Part shown: one piece after another, positions 17,534-26,048 of the stretch
Numbering within the stretch: the stretch's first letter is position 1
Layout of the letters: every line of letters starts with the position of its first letter
Source of the DNA: CAYZED01 sp964477445
Lineage (GTDB): Bacteria > Bacillota > Clostridia > Lutisporales > Lutisporaceae
Direction of reading: 5' to 3'
Assembly: GCA_964477445.1 (NCBI GenBank)
Contig: CAYZED010000002.1
Coordinates: 124,001-188,000 of the forward strand
Length of the DNA: 64,000 nt
Program-made: the position numbers and the translations under genes
Notes under the pieces: model-generated
Databases searched by the model: none
The model's input: the letters and a program-made list of their open reading frames with translations, nothing else
Told to the model about the DNA's origin: nothing

Positions 17534-18775
17534 ATGATTACAATACTTTGTTCAGGCTCAAGAGGAGATTTACAACCATATATAGCACTCGCACAGGAAC
17601 TTAAAAAAATCGGGAAAGAAGTTCGAATAGCTTGTGGCAAGAGTTTCGAAGAATTTATAAGAGGATATGGAATAGGTTTTTATGAATTGTCTTTAGATTA
17701 CATGTCAGCAAATATTGATCCAAAACTAATAAAAGACGCACAGTCATCAGATAGTCCCCTAAAAATGCTTTTGACATTTAACAAAATGAAAAACTATGTT
17801 TTAGGATTAACTGAAGAAATGTATCGTGCCTGCGAAGGTAGCGAGCTGATCATCTATCATCCTGGTGTAACAATTGGATATTTTGCTGGAGAAACTCTAG
17901 GAATTCCGTCGATTTTAGCTTCACCCTTCCCTATGCACAAAACAAAAGAAATTGCTTCCGTTATCGCTTATGGGAAAACAAAAATGCCTATAAGTTTTAG
18001 CTACACACTACTACAAGGCATGCTGTGGATGGCAGGAAAAACCGGTGTTATAGCTTTCCTAAAAAAAGAAGTCGGGAAACTTCCAAAAGGCTTTTCTAGT
18101 CCATATGAAAAAGTGGATAAAAAACATCCTGCAATAGTATCTTGTAGCAACTTTGTCTTTCCAAGACCAAAAGACTGGAATGAAAATATTCATCAAAATG
18201 GGTATTGGTTTGTTGAAGAAAGCGCTGACTATACTCCACCAAAAAAAGTTCTGGATTTCTTATCCAAAGGCGAAACCCCTGTATATATAGGTTTTGGAAG
18301 CGTTTTTAATAAAGCACACAAAGATGAAACGGCAGAGCTGATTGTTGAAGCAATGAAGATTTGTGGAAAACGTGCGATTATAAGTGGTATGGGTAATTTA
18401 GATAATTTGCCAGAAAATATTCTAGCAATTGAGAGCATCCCGCACTCTTGGCTATTTGAAAAAGTTTCTGTTGTTTGTCACCATGGTGGCGCAGGAACGA
18501 CTGCCGCTGGATTCCGTGCTGGTGTTCCTAGTGTTATTATCCCATTTTCAAACGACCAATTTGCATGGGCACATAGATCTTTTGACCTTGGAGTTGGGGC
18601 AAACCCAATTTACAAAAAGAATTTAACTGCTACCAAACTTGCTGATGCAATCACGTTTGCACTTAAAAAAGACATTATTATGAACTCGAAAAAACTGGGA
18701 GAAAAAATAGCTACCGAAAACGGTGCGAGCGATTGCGCAAAAATTGTAGTTAGTTATCTTGAGCATTTGAAATAA
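17534..18775 (+). CDS. GT1-family glycosyltransferase (UGT/MGT type)
   Basis: A 413-aa GT-B fold enzyme. The N-terminal ILCSGSRGDLQPYIALAQEL is the acceptor-domain start of sterol/macrolide-type UDP-glycosyltransferases, and the C-terminal half has PVYIGFGSVF and the donor-binding signature VVCHHGGAGTTAAGFRAGVPSV, followed by FSNDQFAWA. AAGGAGG is 8 bp upstream of the ATG. Such enzymes glycosylate lipids, antibiotics or other small hydrophobic acceptors; the acceptor cannot be told here. Divergence from a TetR gene suggests induction by a small molecule, which would fit detoxification. Confidence 0.85.
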   Translation: MITILCSGSRGDLQPYIALAQELKKIGKEVRIACGKSFEEFIRGYGIGFYELSLDYMSANIDPKLIKDAQSSDSPLKMLLTFNKMKNYVLGLTEEMYRACEGSELIIYHPGVTIGYFAGETLGIPSILASPFPMHKTKEIASVIAYGKTKMPISFSYTLLQGMLWMAGKTGVIAFLKKEVGKLPKGFSSPYEKVDKKHPAIVSCSNFVFPRPKDWNENIHQNGYWFVEESADYTPPKKVLDFLSKGETPVYIGFGSVFNKAHKDETAELIVEAMKICGKRAIISGMGNLDNLPENILAIESIPHSWLFEKVSVVCHHGGAGTTAAGFRAGVPSVIIPFSNDQFAWAHRSFDLGVGANPIYKKNLTATKLADAITFALKKDIIMNSKKLGEKIATENGASDCAKIVVSYLEHLK

Positions 18776-18790
18776 TTTGGTTATTTGGAC

Positions 18791-18820
18791 AAAAAAATCG
18801 TCTAAGAACTCCTTAGACGA
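18791..18820 (-). terminator. Intrinsic terminator of spoVG
   Basis: Stem TCGTCTAAG / CTTAGACGA (18798-18806, 18812-18820). On the minus strand it is followed by seven T, so it mainly ends spoVG; the convergent glycosyltransferase transcript may also use the hairpin. Confidence 0.8.
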
Positions 18821-18833
18821 TTAGGCCCCTACT

Positions 18834-19094
18834 CTATTCTGCCTTAGCTTTTTCAAATTCTTCGAGTATTGCAGTCTGTAGTTTTTCCCTAGTAGTAGAA
18901 TTAATCGGATGTGCAATATCCTTAAATTCACCATCAGGAGTCTTTCTGCTTGGCATAGCGATAAATAGCCCCTCCTGCCCTTCAATAACTTTAATGTCGT
19001 GTACTACGAACTCGTTATCAAATGTAACCGAAACCACTGCTTTCATCTTACCTTCAGAGTTAACCTTTCGAATTCTTACGTCTGTGATCTGCAT
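18834..19094 (-). CDS. spoVG: SpoVG regulatory nucleic-acid-binding protein
   Basis: An 86-aa protein matching SpoVG throughout: MQITDVRIRKVNSEGKMKA, VTFDNEFVVHDIKVIEG, GLFIAMPSRKTPDGEF and DIAHPIN. SpoVG is a small DNA/RNA-binding regulator that affects septation, sporulation or virulence depending on the species, and it is also kept in non-sporulating Firmicutes. GGTGGTGAAG precedes the ATG. A sigma-H-like promoter lies about 50 bp upstream, as in B. subtilis. Divergent from murC. Confidence 0.95.
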   Translation of the reverse strand: MQITDVRIRKVNSEGKMKAVVSVTFDNEFVVHDIKVIEGQEGLFIAMPSRKTPDGEFKDIAHPINSTTREKLQTAILEEFEKAKAE

Positions 19095-19144
19095 CTGTCT
19101 TCACCACCTTCCGTCTAAACATTCGATGTTTTGCTGTTACTATA

Positions 19145-19174
19145 TAATTCTATAATATCATTTTACTTTCCTTT
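19145..19174 (-). promoter_or_regulatory. Sigma-H-type promoter of spoVG
   Basis: Minus strand AAAGGAAAG (19174-19166), 12 bp, ATAGAATTA (19153-19145). This is close to the sigma-H consensus (R.AGGA, 11-12 bp, R..GAAT). In B. subtilis spoVG is a classic sigma-H gene. Confidence 0.6.
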
Positions 19175-19306
19175 TTTTTATTCTGAATATTTTAAAAATT
19201 TACATTCATTTTGCCAATTTGAATAAATACTAATGTAACATCCCTCTTTTTGTTATATAATTATTAACAAAACTAAAATAATTAGTGTTATATAAGGAGA
19301 TTTGTC

Positions 19307-20704
19307 ATGAATGAAAAAACAAGAATCCACTTTATCGGAATAGGTGGTATAAGCATGAGTGGTTTAGCTGAAATTGCATTAAAAAATGGCTTTCACGTAA
19401 CTGGCTCAGATAGAAATCATTCGAACTTAATTGAAAAGTTGAGATTGCATGGAGCTGTTATTAATATCCCTCATGATGCTTCTGCTGTAGTGGGCGCGGA
19501 TTTAGTTGTATACACCGCAGCTGTTAAAAGAGATAATCCTGAAATGCAACGTGCTTTTGAACTTGATTTACCAATCTTAGAACGTTCAAGTTACCTAGGA
19601 AGCATTATGAAAAATTATAAATATGGGATTGCGATAGCTGGAACACATGGAAAAACAACCACTACCTCAATGGCAGGTATTGTATTTAAAGAAGCTGGAT
19701 TCGACCCTACCATTTTAGTCGGAGGAGAAGTACCAAACATAGGTGGAAATGTTCTTTCTGGCGAAAGTCAATATTTTATCACTGAAGCGTGTGAATATGT
19801 TGAAAGCTTCCTCGAATTTTTCCCTAAAATTGGCGTAATTCTGAATATTGAACTAGATCATCTTGATTACTTTAGAGACCTAGATCATATAAAAAATAGT
19901 TTCTTAAAGTTTGCCGAACTAATCCCTGATGATGGAACTCTAATAGTTTCTGCTGATAACGCTAATTCTATAGAAGTTGGATTATCATCCGGTCGAAATC
20001 TTATCACTTTCGGAGTGAAACATCATGCAGATTTAATGGCAAAAAAATTATCTTTTGATGAAAGCGGATTTGGAAATTTTGATTTAGAGTTTAAAGGTCA
20101 GCATATTTGTCATATTAAGCTTTCTGTACCAGGTGAACATAATGTAGAAAACGCCCTTGCGGTTATGGCAATCTCAATAACTGCTGGTATATCTCCTGAA
20201 AAGGCCTCTTCAAGCTTAACAAATTTCAGAGGGACAGATAGACGGTTCGAGTTTATAGAAAAAATCAATGGTATCCAAGTAATTGATGATTATGCTCATC
20301 ATCCTACAGAGATAAAAGCGACTCTTTCTGCCGCAAAAAATATTCCACATAAAAAAACATGGGTTGTTTTCCAGCCTCACACTTATACCAGAACGAAAAC
20401 TTTATTTGATGACTTCACGACTTGTTTTACTGATGCTGATGTTGTTTTCATTACAGATGTTTATGCCGCTAGAGAAGTTGACCCAGGTGATGTAGATTTA
20501 TCTGCGTTAGCTGATGGAATTTCAGCGACAGGCGTTATGTGCGATTATTGCTCAGACTTTGAAGTTATATCGGATATTATTGCAGCTGGTGCAAAAGATG
20601 GCGACTTAGTATTTACAATGGGTGCTGGCGATATATTTGAGCTTGCCCCAATGATTTTGGATAAAATTACGCAGGTAAATTCGAAAAATCCTACACATAA
20701 GTAA
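19307..20704 (+). CDS. murC: UDP-N-acetylmuramate-L-alanine ligase
   Basis: A 465-aa MurC, the cytoplasmic ATP-dependent ligase that adds L-alanine to UDP-MurNAc in peptidoglycan synthesis. The N-terminal FIGIGGISMSGLAEI Rossmann motif, ATP loop AGTHGKTTTTSM at about residues 109-120, ILNIELDHLDYF, GEHNVENALA and DDYAHHPTEI are all family landmarks. AAGGAG is 8 bp before the ATG. A perfect inverted repeat TTTTGTTA...TAACAAAA (19248-19272) lies upstream. It appears to be monocistronic, since the next gene is on the other strand. Confidence 0.96.
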   Translation: MNEKTRIHFIGIGGISMSGLAEIALKNGFHVTGSDRNHSNLIEKLRLHGAVINIPHDASAVVGADLVVYTAAVKRDNPEMQRAFELDLPILERSSYLGSIMKNYKYGIAIAGTHGKTTTTSMAGIVFKEAGFDPTILVGGEVPNIGGNVLSGESQYFITEACEYVESFLEFFPKIGVILNIELDHLDYFRDLDHIKNSFLKFAELIPDDGTLIVSADNANSIEVGLSSGRNLITFGVKHHADLMAKKLSFDESGFGNFDLEFKGQHICHIKLSVPGEHNVENALAVMAISITAGISPEKASSSLTNFRGTDRRFEFIEKINGIQVIDDYAHHPTEIKATLSAAKNIPHKKTWVVFQPHTYTRTKTLFDDFTTCFTDADVVFITDVYAAREVDPGDVDLSALADGISATGVMCDYCSDFEVISDIIAAGAKDGDLVFTMGAGDIFELAPMILDKITQVNSKNPTHK

Positions 20705-20707
20705 ATA

Positions 20708-20770
20708 CAGAATTATTACACAGAATTATTACACAGAATTATTACACAGAATTATTACACAGAATTATTA
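20708..20770. repeat. 13-bp tandem repeat after murC
   Basis: Unit cagaattattaca, four exact copies plus eleven bases of a fifth, starting 4 bp after the murC stop and lying between the convergent murC and MFS genes. No function is evident. Confidence 0.95.
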
Positions 20771-20788
20771 GAACGGATTGAATTAATA

Positions 20789-21976
20789 TCATTCTTTCCC
20801 ATAAATAGCAAACAGAATCGTTCCCACTAAACCAAAACCGAATGCTACCATTAAATTTGTCTGAGGCGATATATTCCATAAAAATGCGCTGCTCAGAGCT
20901 GCAATCGATACGACAACGTCTCTAATCAAATAATATGTACCAAAAGTCCTCGCTTTGGCATCTTCTTTAGCAAGATCCATTATGAGGGCTTTTCTTGTTG
21001 GTTCACCAAATTCTTTAAGGCCTCTAATAACAAAGGCAAAAATAAACATATAGATATTATTCGATAACATAAGTATCAATGGAAAAAATGTAAAAAAGCA
21101 AAACGTAATAAGCACAAAAGGTTTTTTTGAACTCCTATCAGCAAAGTATGCAACCGGAATATAGATTAACATGGCTGTTATCATTTCTATTGCAGTGAGC
21201 ATCCCAAATTGAACCTCTGGGATTTTATTATTCTCAACTACCCATATGACCACAAATGCATATGGTATCTGCTCAGCAAATCTTATTAAAATATCACTTG
21301 CCAGCAGATTCAACAGTCTAGCGTTAAAGTATTCCCTAAAGTTTTTAAAATTTATTAACTTTGCTTCTTTCTCAGGTTCATCATTTGTCATAAATTTTGA
21401 TTGTAAAAAAAGAGCTAAAGCACCCATGATAATTGCAAAAACGAAAGCAATCCTTATTCCTAAAATCCTATCCGATAACATAATAATTACTCCGCCTATT
21501 AGCGGTCCAAGCGCCATCGGAATTCTTCTAACCAAAGAATGAATGGAAACTCCCATCGTTCTCATGTTTTTCGGAACTGTTTTATTAACTAAGCTCATGA
21601 TAGCTGGCAAAGTTACAGCACTCCATGCAATAAAGAATACAGCTCCTAATAAAACGGTCTGCCAACTCGGTATCAGTATAACAATTAAATATCCAAACAT
21701 AGCCATTAGCGTAAATAACATTAGTGACTTTTTGTAACCAATTTTTTCAGCCACATAACCACCAGGAAAGCTATATAGTGCACCTAAAAGATTAGCCATA
21801 ACATTTAGAAATCCTACTGCGAATGTTCCTCCACCAATTGCAAGAATATATAAAGGCAAAAATCTCTCTGCCATTCGCTCGCCCATACCTACCAAAATTA
21901 CCATCGATAGCATTGATAACATACTTGAGTTAAATACTTTTTTTGCGTGACTTTTATATTTCTCTAATTTTGACAT
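20789..21976 (-). CDS. MFS transporter
   Basis: A 395-aa integral membrane protein with about 12 predicted hydrophobic helices and the Major Facilitator loop 2-3 signature as GGYVAEKIGYKKSLMLF near residues 72-88. The ATG at 21976 is 6 bp after GGAG; an in-frame TTG at 21988 overlaps the ribosome site and is not used. The closest types are drug/H+ antiporter-like MFS proteins, but the substrate cannot be assigned. A low-complexity ttcat-rich spacer (21990-22060) separates it from the helicase gene upstream. Confidence 0.85.
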   Translation of the reverse strand: MSKLEKYKSHAKKVFNSSMLSMLSMVILVGMGERMAERFLPLYILAIGGGTFAVGFLNVMANLLGALYSFPGGYVAEKIGYKKSLMLFTLMAMFGYLIVILIPSWQTVLLGAVFFIAWSAVTLPAIMSLVNKTVPKNMRTMGVSIHSLVRRIPMALGPLIGGVIIMLSDRILGIRIAFVFAIIMGALALFLQSKFMTNDEPEKEAKLINFKNFREYFNARLLNLLASDILIRFAEQIPYAFVVIWVVENNKIPEVQFGMLTAIEMITAMLIYIPVAYFADRSSKKPFVLITFCFFTFFPLILMLSNNIYMFIFAFVIRGLKEFGEPTRKALIMDLAKEDAKARTFGTYYLIRDVVVSIAALSSAFLWNISPQTNLMVAFGFGLVGTILFAIYGKE

Positions 21977-22063
21977 TTTACTCTCCAACTAATTTAATTT
22001 TCTCATTAATTTCATCATTTATTTCATAATTCATTTCATCACTAATTCATTCTCATAATTCAC

Positions 22064-24703
22064 TTATTCCCAGAAATTTTTACAAATTTTTGCCAATTCG
22101 CTTGGCTCCTTCACCGAAGTATTCGGAACCCATTCTCTCGGAAATAATTTTTTATATCTATATTGGCCATACCTAGTATCAATGAAAATCAAAACCCCTC
22201 TATCACTCTCAGTCCGAATGCATCTACCTGCGGCCTGCAAAACCTTGGTCATTCCAGGAAAAACATATGCATATTCGAACCCATCTTCACCGTTATCGTT
22301 AAAATGATCTTTAATAATATCTCGATCAAGCCCAATTTGTGGCATTCCAACTCCAACAACAATTACACCAATTAATCTGTCTGCGACCAAATCTATACCC
22401 TCAGAGAAATGTCCACCTAAAACACAAAATCCTACACTAGTTTCAGAATTTTCATTTTTTATAATTTCATATGCATTAAGAAATACTTCCTTGTCTTCGT
22501 CACTCATATTCTTTTCTTGAATAGCCGCTTTCTTTTCTGGATATTTTGTAATAAAAACTGAATAAACCATTTCCATATAATTATACGAAGGGAAAAATAC
22601 CATATAATTTCCATTTTTAGCGTTTATGCACTCAAAAATATAATCTGCAATTTTCTCCGATGTTTCTTCCCTCTTTAAATATGTCGTATTTACGCGGTCC
22701 GCCAAAATAATCGCTCTATTCTCTTTTCTAAATGGAGATGTTAAATCGATAACGTAATCTTTTTCCTCAAAACCAAACATTTTAATATAATAATTAATAG
22801 GTATTAGTGTTGCTGACATCATTATATTTGATCTTGATAGCTTCATTTTCTCTTGAATTACACGGCTCGGATCAACACAATAAAGTTTGATAAAAACTTC
22901 ATTGCTATATTTTTTTAAAACAGTAACATACTTTTCATCATAAAAATCCAACATGGAAATGAAGGTATATAATCGAAAGTAAAGCGCCAGAAATTTTTCC
23001 ATAAATTCGTTTTTGCTATCTTTTTTAGTATCAACTTTAGTATCGTATTCACTATCGCTTTTACTATCGTTTTTAGTCACACTTTTTCTGTCGCTTTTTC
23101 TCTCTTTTTCTAGATACTCTATAGATCTCTCTAATAAATTCTCCACTGCCTTAATAAATTCATCTGGAATGTCTTTCAGTACTTCAACCTTTCCTTCCAT
23201 AGTTTTCTTTTGGTCAATGAAAAGACTATTCAATTTATCAATCGCTTTTTTTAATTTTTTATCTATCGCATTACTTGGTTTTCCTGTAAAATATTTTTTA
23301 ATCTCCAATATGTCACTTTTCTCAATAGTTGCCGAATACATGCTTCTGGCTCTGTCTATAAGATTATGCGCTTCGTCCACTATGAATGTAAAATCCGTCT
23401 TTGTGCCATTAAAAAATCTCTTCAAATACACTCTAGGATCAAAAACATAATTATAATCACAAATGACTATGTCTGACCAAAGTGATAAATCAAGGGACAA
23501 TTCAAAGGGACAAACGTTATATTCCTTTGAGATTTCGCTAATATAGTCCCTAGTAAAAATTGATTCATTAGAGAGTATTTCTTTAATAGTGTCGTTAATT
23601 CTGTCAAAATGTCCTTTTGCATAAGGGCAATAGTCAGGATTACAATTCGCTTCATCCATGTGACAAATTTTCTCTTTCGCAGTAAGTGTAACAGATTTTA
23701 TTTTCAGATTTTTCACTCTTAAAATTTCTAAACAATTCTCTGCTATGCCTCTAGTAATCGTTTTTGCTGTTAAATAAAATACCTTCGAAGTAAACCCTTG
23801 CCCCATTGCTTTAATTGCTGGGAATAGTGCCGATACAGTTTTCCCAATCCCTGTAGGTGCTTGAACATAGCAATTCGCGCCGTTTTCAATACCTTTGTAT
23901 GCTCTTACTGCAAATTCTCTTTGTCCTGGTCTATATTCTCCAAAAGGAAACGACATCTCAGCAATTGATAAATTTCTTTTTATTTCCCACTCACTTTGAA
24001 TTCTAAGCCAAACTTTATATTCATCTATCAACTTATTAAAGAACTCACTTATTTCCAAAAAGCTATAACGTCTCCTGAATTGTTTCAATTCATAATTATC
24101 GATATGGCAATAAGTCAACTGAATATAAATCTCATCCAACTTATTTTCTTTGGCAAAAATATATCCATAAGACATGGCCTGTGCCCAGTGAAGATAATTA
24201 TGATTTTCTTCAATTTTATCTAACTGGACGGCAGTTAATTTTATTTCGTCGATAATATATTTTTTATTTAACGAACCATTCCTATTATCTTTATCTTTAT
24301 CATTTTCATTATCATTATCATTATTATCATTATTATCATTATTATCATTATTATCATTACTATCATTACTATCTTTATTATCATTATTATCATTATTATC
24401 TTTATTATCTTTATTCTCATTACCTTCTTCTAGAACTTCATCTCTTAGTTCAAGAACCCCATCAGCCCGTCCTTCTAAAGTGACTAGATTGCCCATGTAT
24501 TCAAATTCATGCCTAAGCAGCACTTCTGCCATATCGCTCTCGTTGTATTCATTCTGGAGGGCCTGATGGGCTTTAATGCCCTCTAAGGCTCGTTTTTGCA
24601 TCCGTACTAACGCATTTGGTGACGAAACCACACGATTATCAATATTACCTGATCTATATATGAATTCTACCAATTTTCTAATTGACATTTTTATTACTTT
24701 CAT
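22064..24703 (-). CDS. DinG/XPD-like Fe-S helicase with RecB-like nuclease segment
   Basis: An 879-aa protein. Residues ~50-165 carry PD-(D/E)XK elements: GRADGV and IDEIKLTA, separated by an Asn/Asp-rich repeat. Then comes an XPD/DinG SF2 helicase: QAPTGIGKTVSA, four-cysteine Fe-S pattern (KICHMDEANCNPDYCPYAKG ... VCPFEL), DEAHNL, MMSATLIPINYYI, and motif VI QAAGRCIRTESDRG. A second charged low-complexity insert (KSDRKSVTKNDSKSDSEYD) lies near residue 545. AGGAG precedes the ATG. It probably unwinds 5'-3' in DNA repair. Family assignment is firm, but the functional state of the nuclease part is uncertain because the repeats split its motifs. Confidence 0.9.
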   Translation of the reverse strand: MKVIKMSIRKLVEFIYRSGNIDNRVVSSPNALVRMQKRALEGIKAHQALQNEYNESDMAEVLLRHEFEYMGNLVTLEGRADGVLELRDEVLEEGNENKDNKDNNDNNDNKDSNDSNDNNDNNDNNDNNDNDNENDKDKDNRNGSLNKKYIIDEIKLTAVQLDKIEENHNYLHWAQAMSYGYIFAKENKLDEIYIQLTYCHIDNYELKQFRRRYSFLEISEFFNKLIDEYKVWLRIQSEWEIKRNLSIAEMSFPFGEYRPGQREFAVRAYKGIENGANCYVQAPTGIGKTVSALFPAIKAMGQGFTSKVFYLTAKTITRGIAENCLEILRVKNLKIKSVTLTAKEKICHMDEANCNPDYCPYAKGHFDRINDTIKEILSNESIFTRDYISEISKEYNVCPFELSLDLSLWSDIVICDYNYVFDPRVYLKRFFNGTKTDFTFIVDEAHNLIDRARSMYSATIEKSDILEIKKYFTGKPSNAIDKKLKKAIDKLNSLFIDQKKTMEGKVEVLKDIPDEFIKAVENLLERSIEYLEKERKSDRKSVTKNDSKSDSEYDTKVDTKKDSKNEFMEKFLALYFRLYTFISMLDFYDEKYVTVLKKYSNEVFIKLYCVDPSRVIQEKMKLSRSNIMMSATLIPINYYIKMFGFEEKDYVIDLTSPFRKENRAIILADRVNTTYLKREETSEKIADYIFECINAKNGNYMVFFPSYNYMEMVYSVFITKYPEKKAAIQEKNMSDEDKEVFLNAYEIIKNENSETSVGFCVLGGHFSEGIDLVADRLIGVIVVGVGMPQIGLDRDIIKDHFNDNGEDGFEYAYVFPGMTKVLQAAGRCIRTESDRGVLIFIDTRYGQYRYKKLFPREWVPNTSVKEPSELAKICKNFWE
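24282..24424. repeat. In-frame (ATT/ATC-rich) microsatellite inside the helicase gene
   Basis: Imperfect 9-bp and 6-bp units such as tcattatta and tcatta, encoding a chain of Asn-Asp pairs with occasional Lys and Ser. All units are multiples of three, so copy change would alter linker length but not the frame. Confidence 0.9.
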
Positions 24704-24810
24704 TCAAAACTCCTAAACCTAGTACGAATTTGCGTTAATAAATGTATTTTTAATTATTAATATTCTCTATGTTAAGCTGGCACATTATAAACAGGTACAC
24801 AAAATAAAAC

Positions 24811-24844
24811 AGGTGCCAACTCAATTATATCAAAGTTAGCACCT
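24811..24844 (-). terminator. Terminator after the isocitrate dehydrogenase gene
   Basis: Stem AGGTGCCAACT / AGTTAGCACCT with one mismatch (24811-24821, 24834-24844), followed on the minus strand by GTTTTATTTTG. It separates the dehydrogenase and helicase genes. Confidence 0.65.
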
Positions 24845-24897
24845 ATAAAACTCAATTTTAAATTCTAAATTAATATGTTTTTAGCGAGCCTCTTAGC

Positions 24898-25890
24898 TTA
24901 AAGTTCCGAAATAATCGCGTCTACCATACCTTTAGTATTAGATGTACCACCTAAATCAGGAGTGGTATATTTCCCATCAGCTAAGACTTTGTGAAGCGCT
25001 ACTTCAATTCTTTCAGCCGCCTTTTTTTCTCCTAAATATTTAAGCATCATAACACCACTCATTATGCACGCCGCGGGGTTTGCAATTCCTTTTCCAACAA
25101 GATGCATTGCTGTTCCATGTGTAGCCTCAAATACCGCTGTATCAGCTCCAAGATTCACTCCTGGAACAACGCCTAACCCACCAACTAACCCTGCACATAA
25201 ATCAGTTATTAAATCGCCATAAAGATTCGGAGTAACTATGACGTCAAATCTGCTTGGATCTTGTACAAGTTGTAGACAAGCATAATCTGCTGTCATTTCA
25301 GTATATTCAATATCAGGGAATTTGGCTGCTATTGCTCTAACGCTTGATAAGAAAAGTCCGTCAGTTAATTGCATAACATTTGCTTTGTGAAGACATGTAA
25401 CCTTTTTTCGTTTTTCTTTAACAGCATAACTAAAAGCCATGGACGCTATTCTTTCCGAAGCCTCTCTCGTTATGATTCTAATGCTCTCCGCAATATCTTT
25501 ACCTATCATATGCTCATAACCAACATAGAGATCTTCAGTGTTTTCTCTAAAAATTATCAAATCCACATTTTCATATCTACTTGTTACGCCTTTTATGGAC
25601 TTAATCGGTCTAATATTTGCATAAAGATTAAAGCGTTGTCGCATCTCAATATTTACACTTCTGAAGCCTCCAATTAATGTGCTAACTGGACCTTTAAAAG
25701 CTACTCTGTTATCTTCCATACTTTTTATGAAATTCTCTGGCATAGTAGACTTATATTTTTCTAAAGCTGTTGAACCCATATATCGGTTTTCCCAACTTAT
25801 ATCTACTCCTGTGGCTTCTATGACACTAACTGCTGCTTCCATTACCTCAGGGCCTATTCCATCTCCGGGTATTAAAGTTATTACATGCAT
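24898..25890 (-). CDS. NAD-type isocitrate dehydrogenase (short IDH/IMDH family)
   Basis: A 330-aa beta-decarboxylating dehydrogenase starting MHVITLIPGDGIGPEV. The start at 25890 is 8 bp after AAAGGGGGAG; the in-frame ATG further upstream lacks a site. The substrate loop is RSVNIEMRQ, where Ser and Asn spaced as S.N...R favour isocitrate over isopropylmalate; FRENTEDLYVGYE, NLYGDLITDL and ATHGTAMHLVGKGIANP are the remaining family signatures. It oxidises isocitrate to 2-oxoglutarate with Mg2+. No leuB or citrate synthase gene neighbours it, so substrate choice rests on the loop only. Confidence 0.85.
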   Translation of the reverse strand: MHVITLIPGDGIGPEVMEAAVSVIEATGVDISWENRYMGSTALEKYKSTMPENFIKSMEDNRVAFKGPVSTLIGGFRSVNIEMRQRFNLYANIRPIKSIKGVTSRYENVDLIIFRENTEDLYVGYEHMIGKDIAESIRIITREASERIASMAFSYAVKEKRKKVTCLHKANVMQLTDGLFLSSVRAIAAKFPDIEYTEMTADYACLQLVQDPSRFDVIVTPNLYGDLITDLCAGLVGGLGVVPGVNLGADTAVFEATHGTAMHLVGKGIANPAACIMSGVMMLKYLGEKKAAERIEVALHKVLADGKYTTPDLGGTSNTKGMVDAIISEL

Positions 25891-25950
25891 ATTCACTCCC
25901 CCTTTACTAAATTTTATAATTACTAACTCGTAAATACAAGGATTTTTTTC

Positions 25951-25997
25951 CATCAAAAAATAAAATAAATGCAGGATTATTTTCAGAATCCTGCATT
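25951..25997 (-). terminator. Terminator of tsaD
   Basis: Stem AATGCAGGATT / AATCCTGCATT (25968-25978, 25987-25997) followed on the minus strand by TATTTTATTTTTT. Confidence 0.8.
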
Positions 25998-26048
25998 TTC
26001 ATATCGAGGTCGTTATCTTATACTGTCTACCCTATTAATTACTAACTA

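Noticed and set aside
24282..24424. CRISPR-like array
   Set aside because: Units are 6-9 bp without spacers and in frame with the helicase; it is a microsatellite.
22064..24703. Cas4/Csa-type or type IV CRISPR DinG system
   Set aside because: No cas genes or repeats nearby; the protein fits chromosomal Fe-S helicases.
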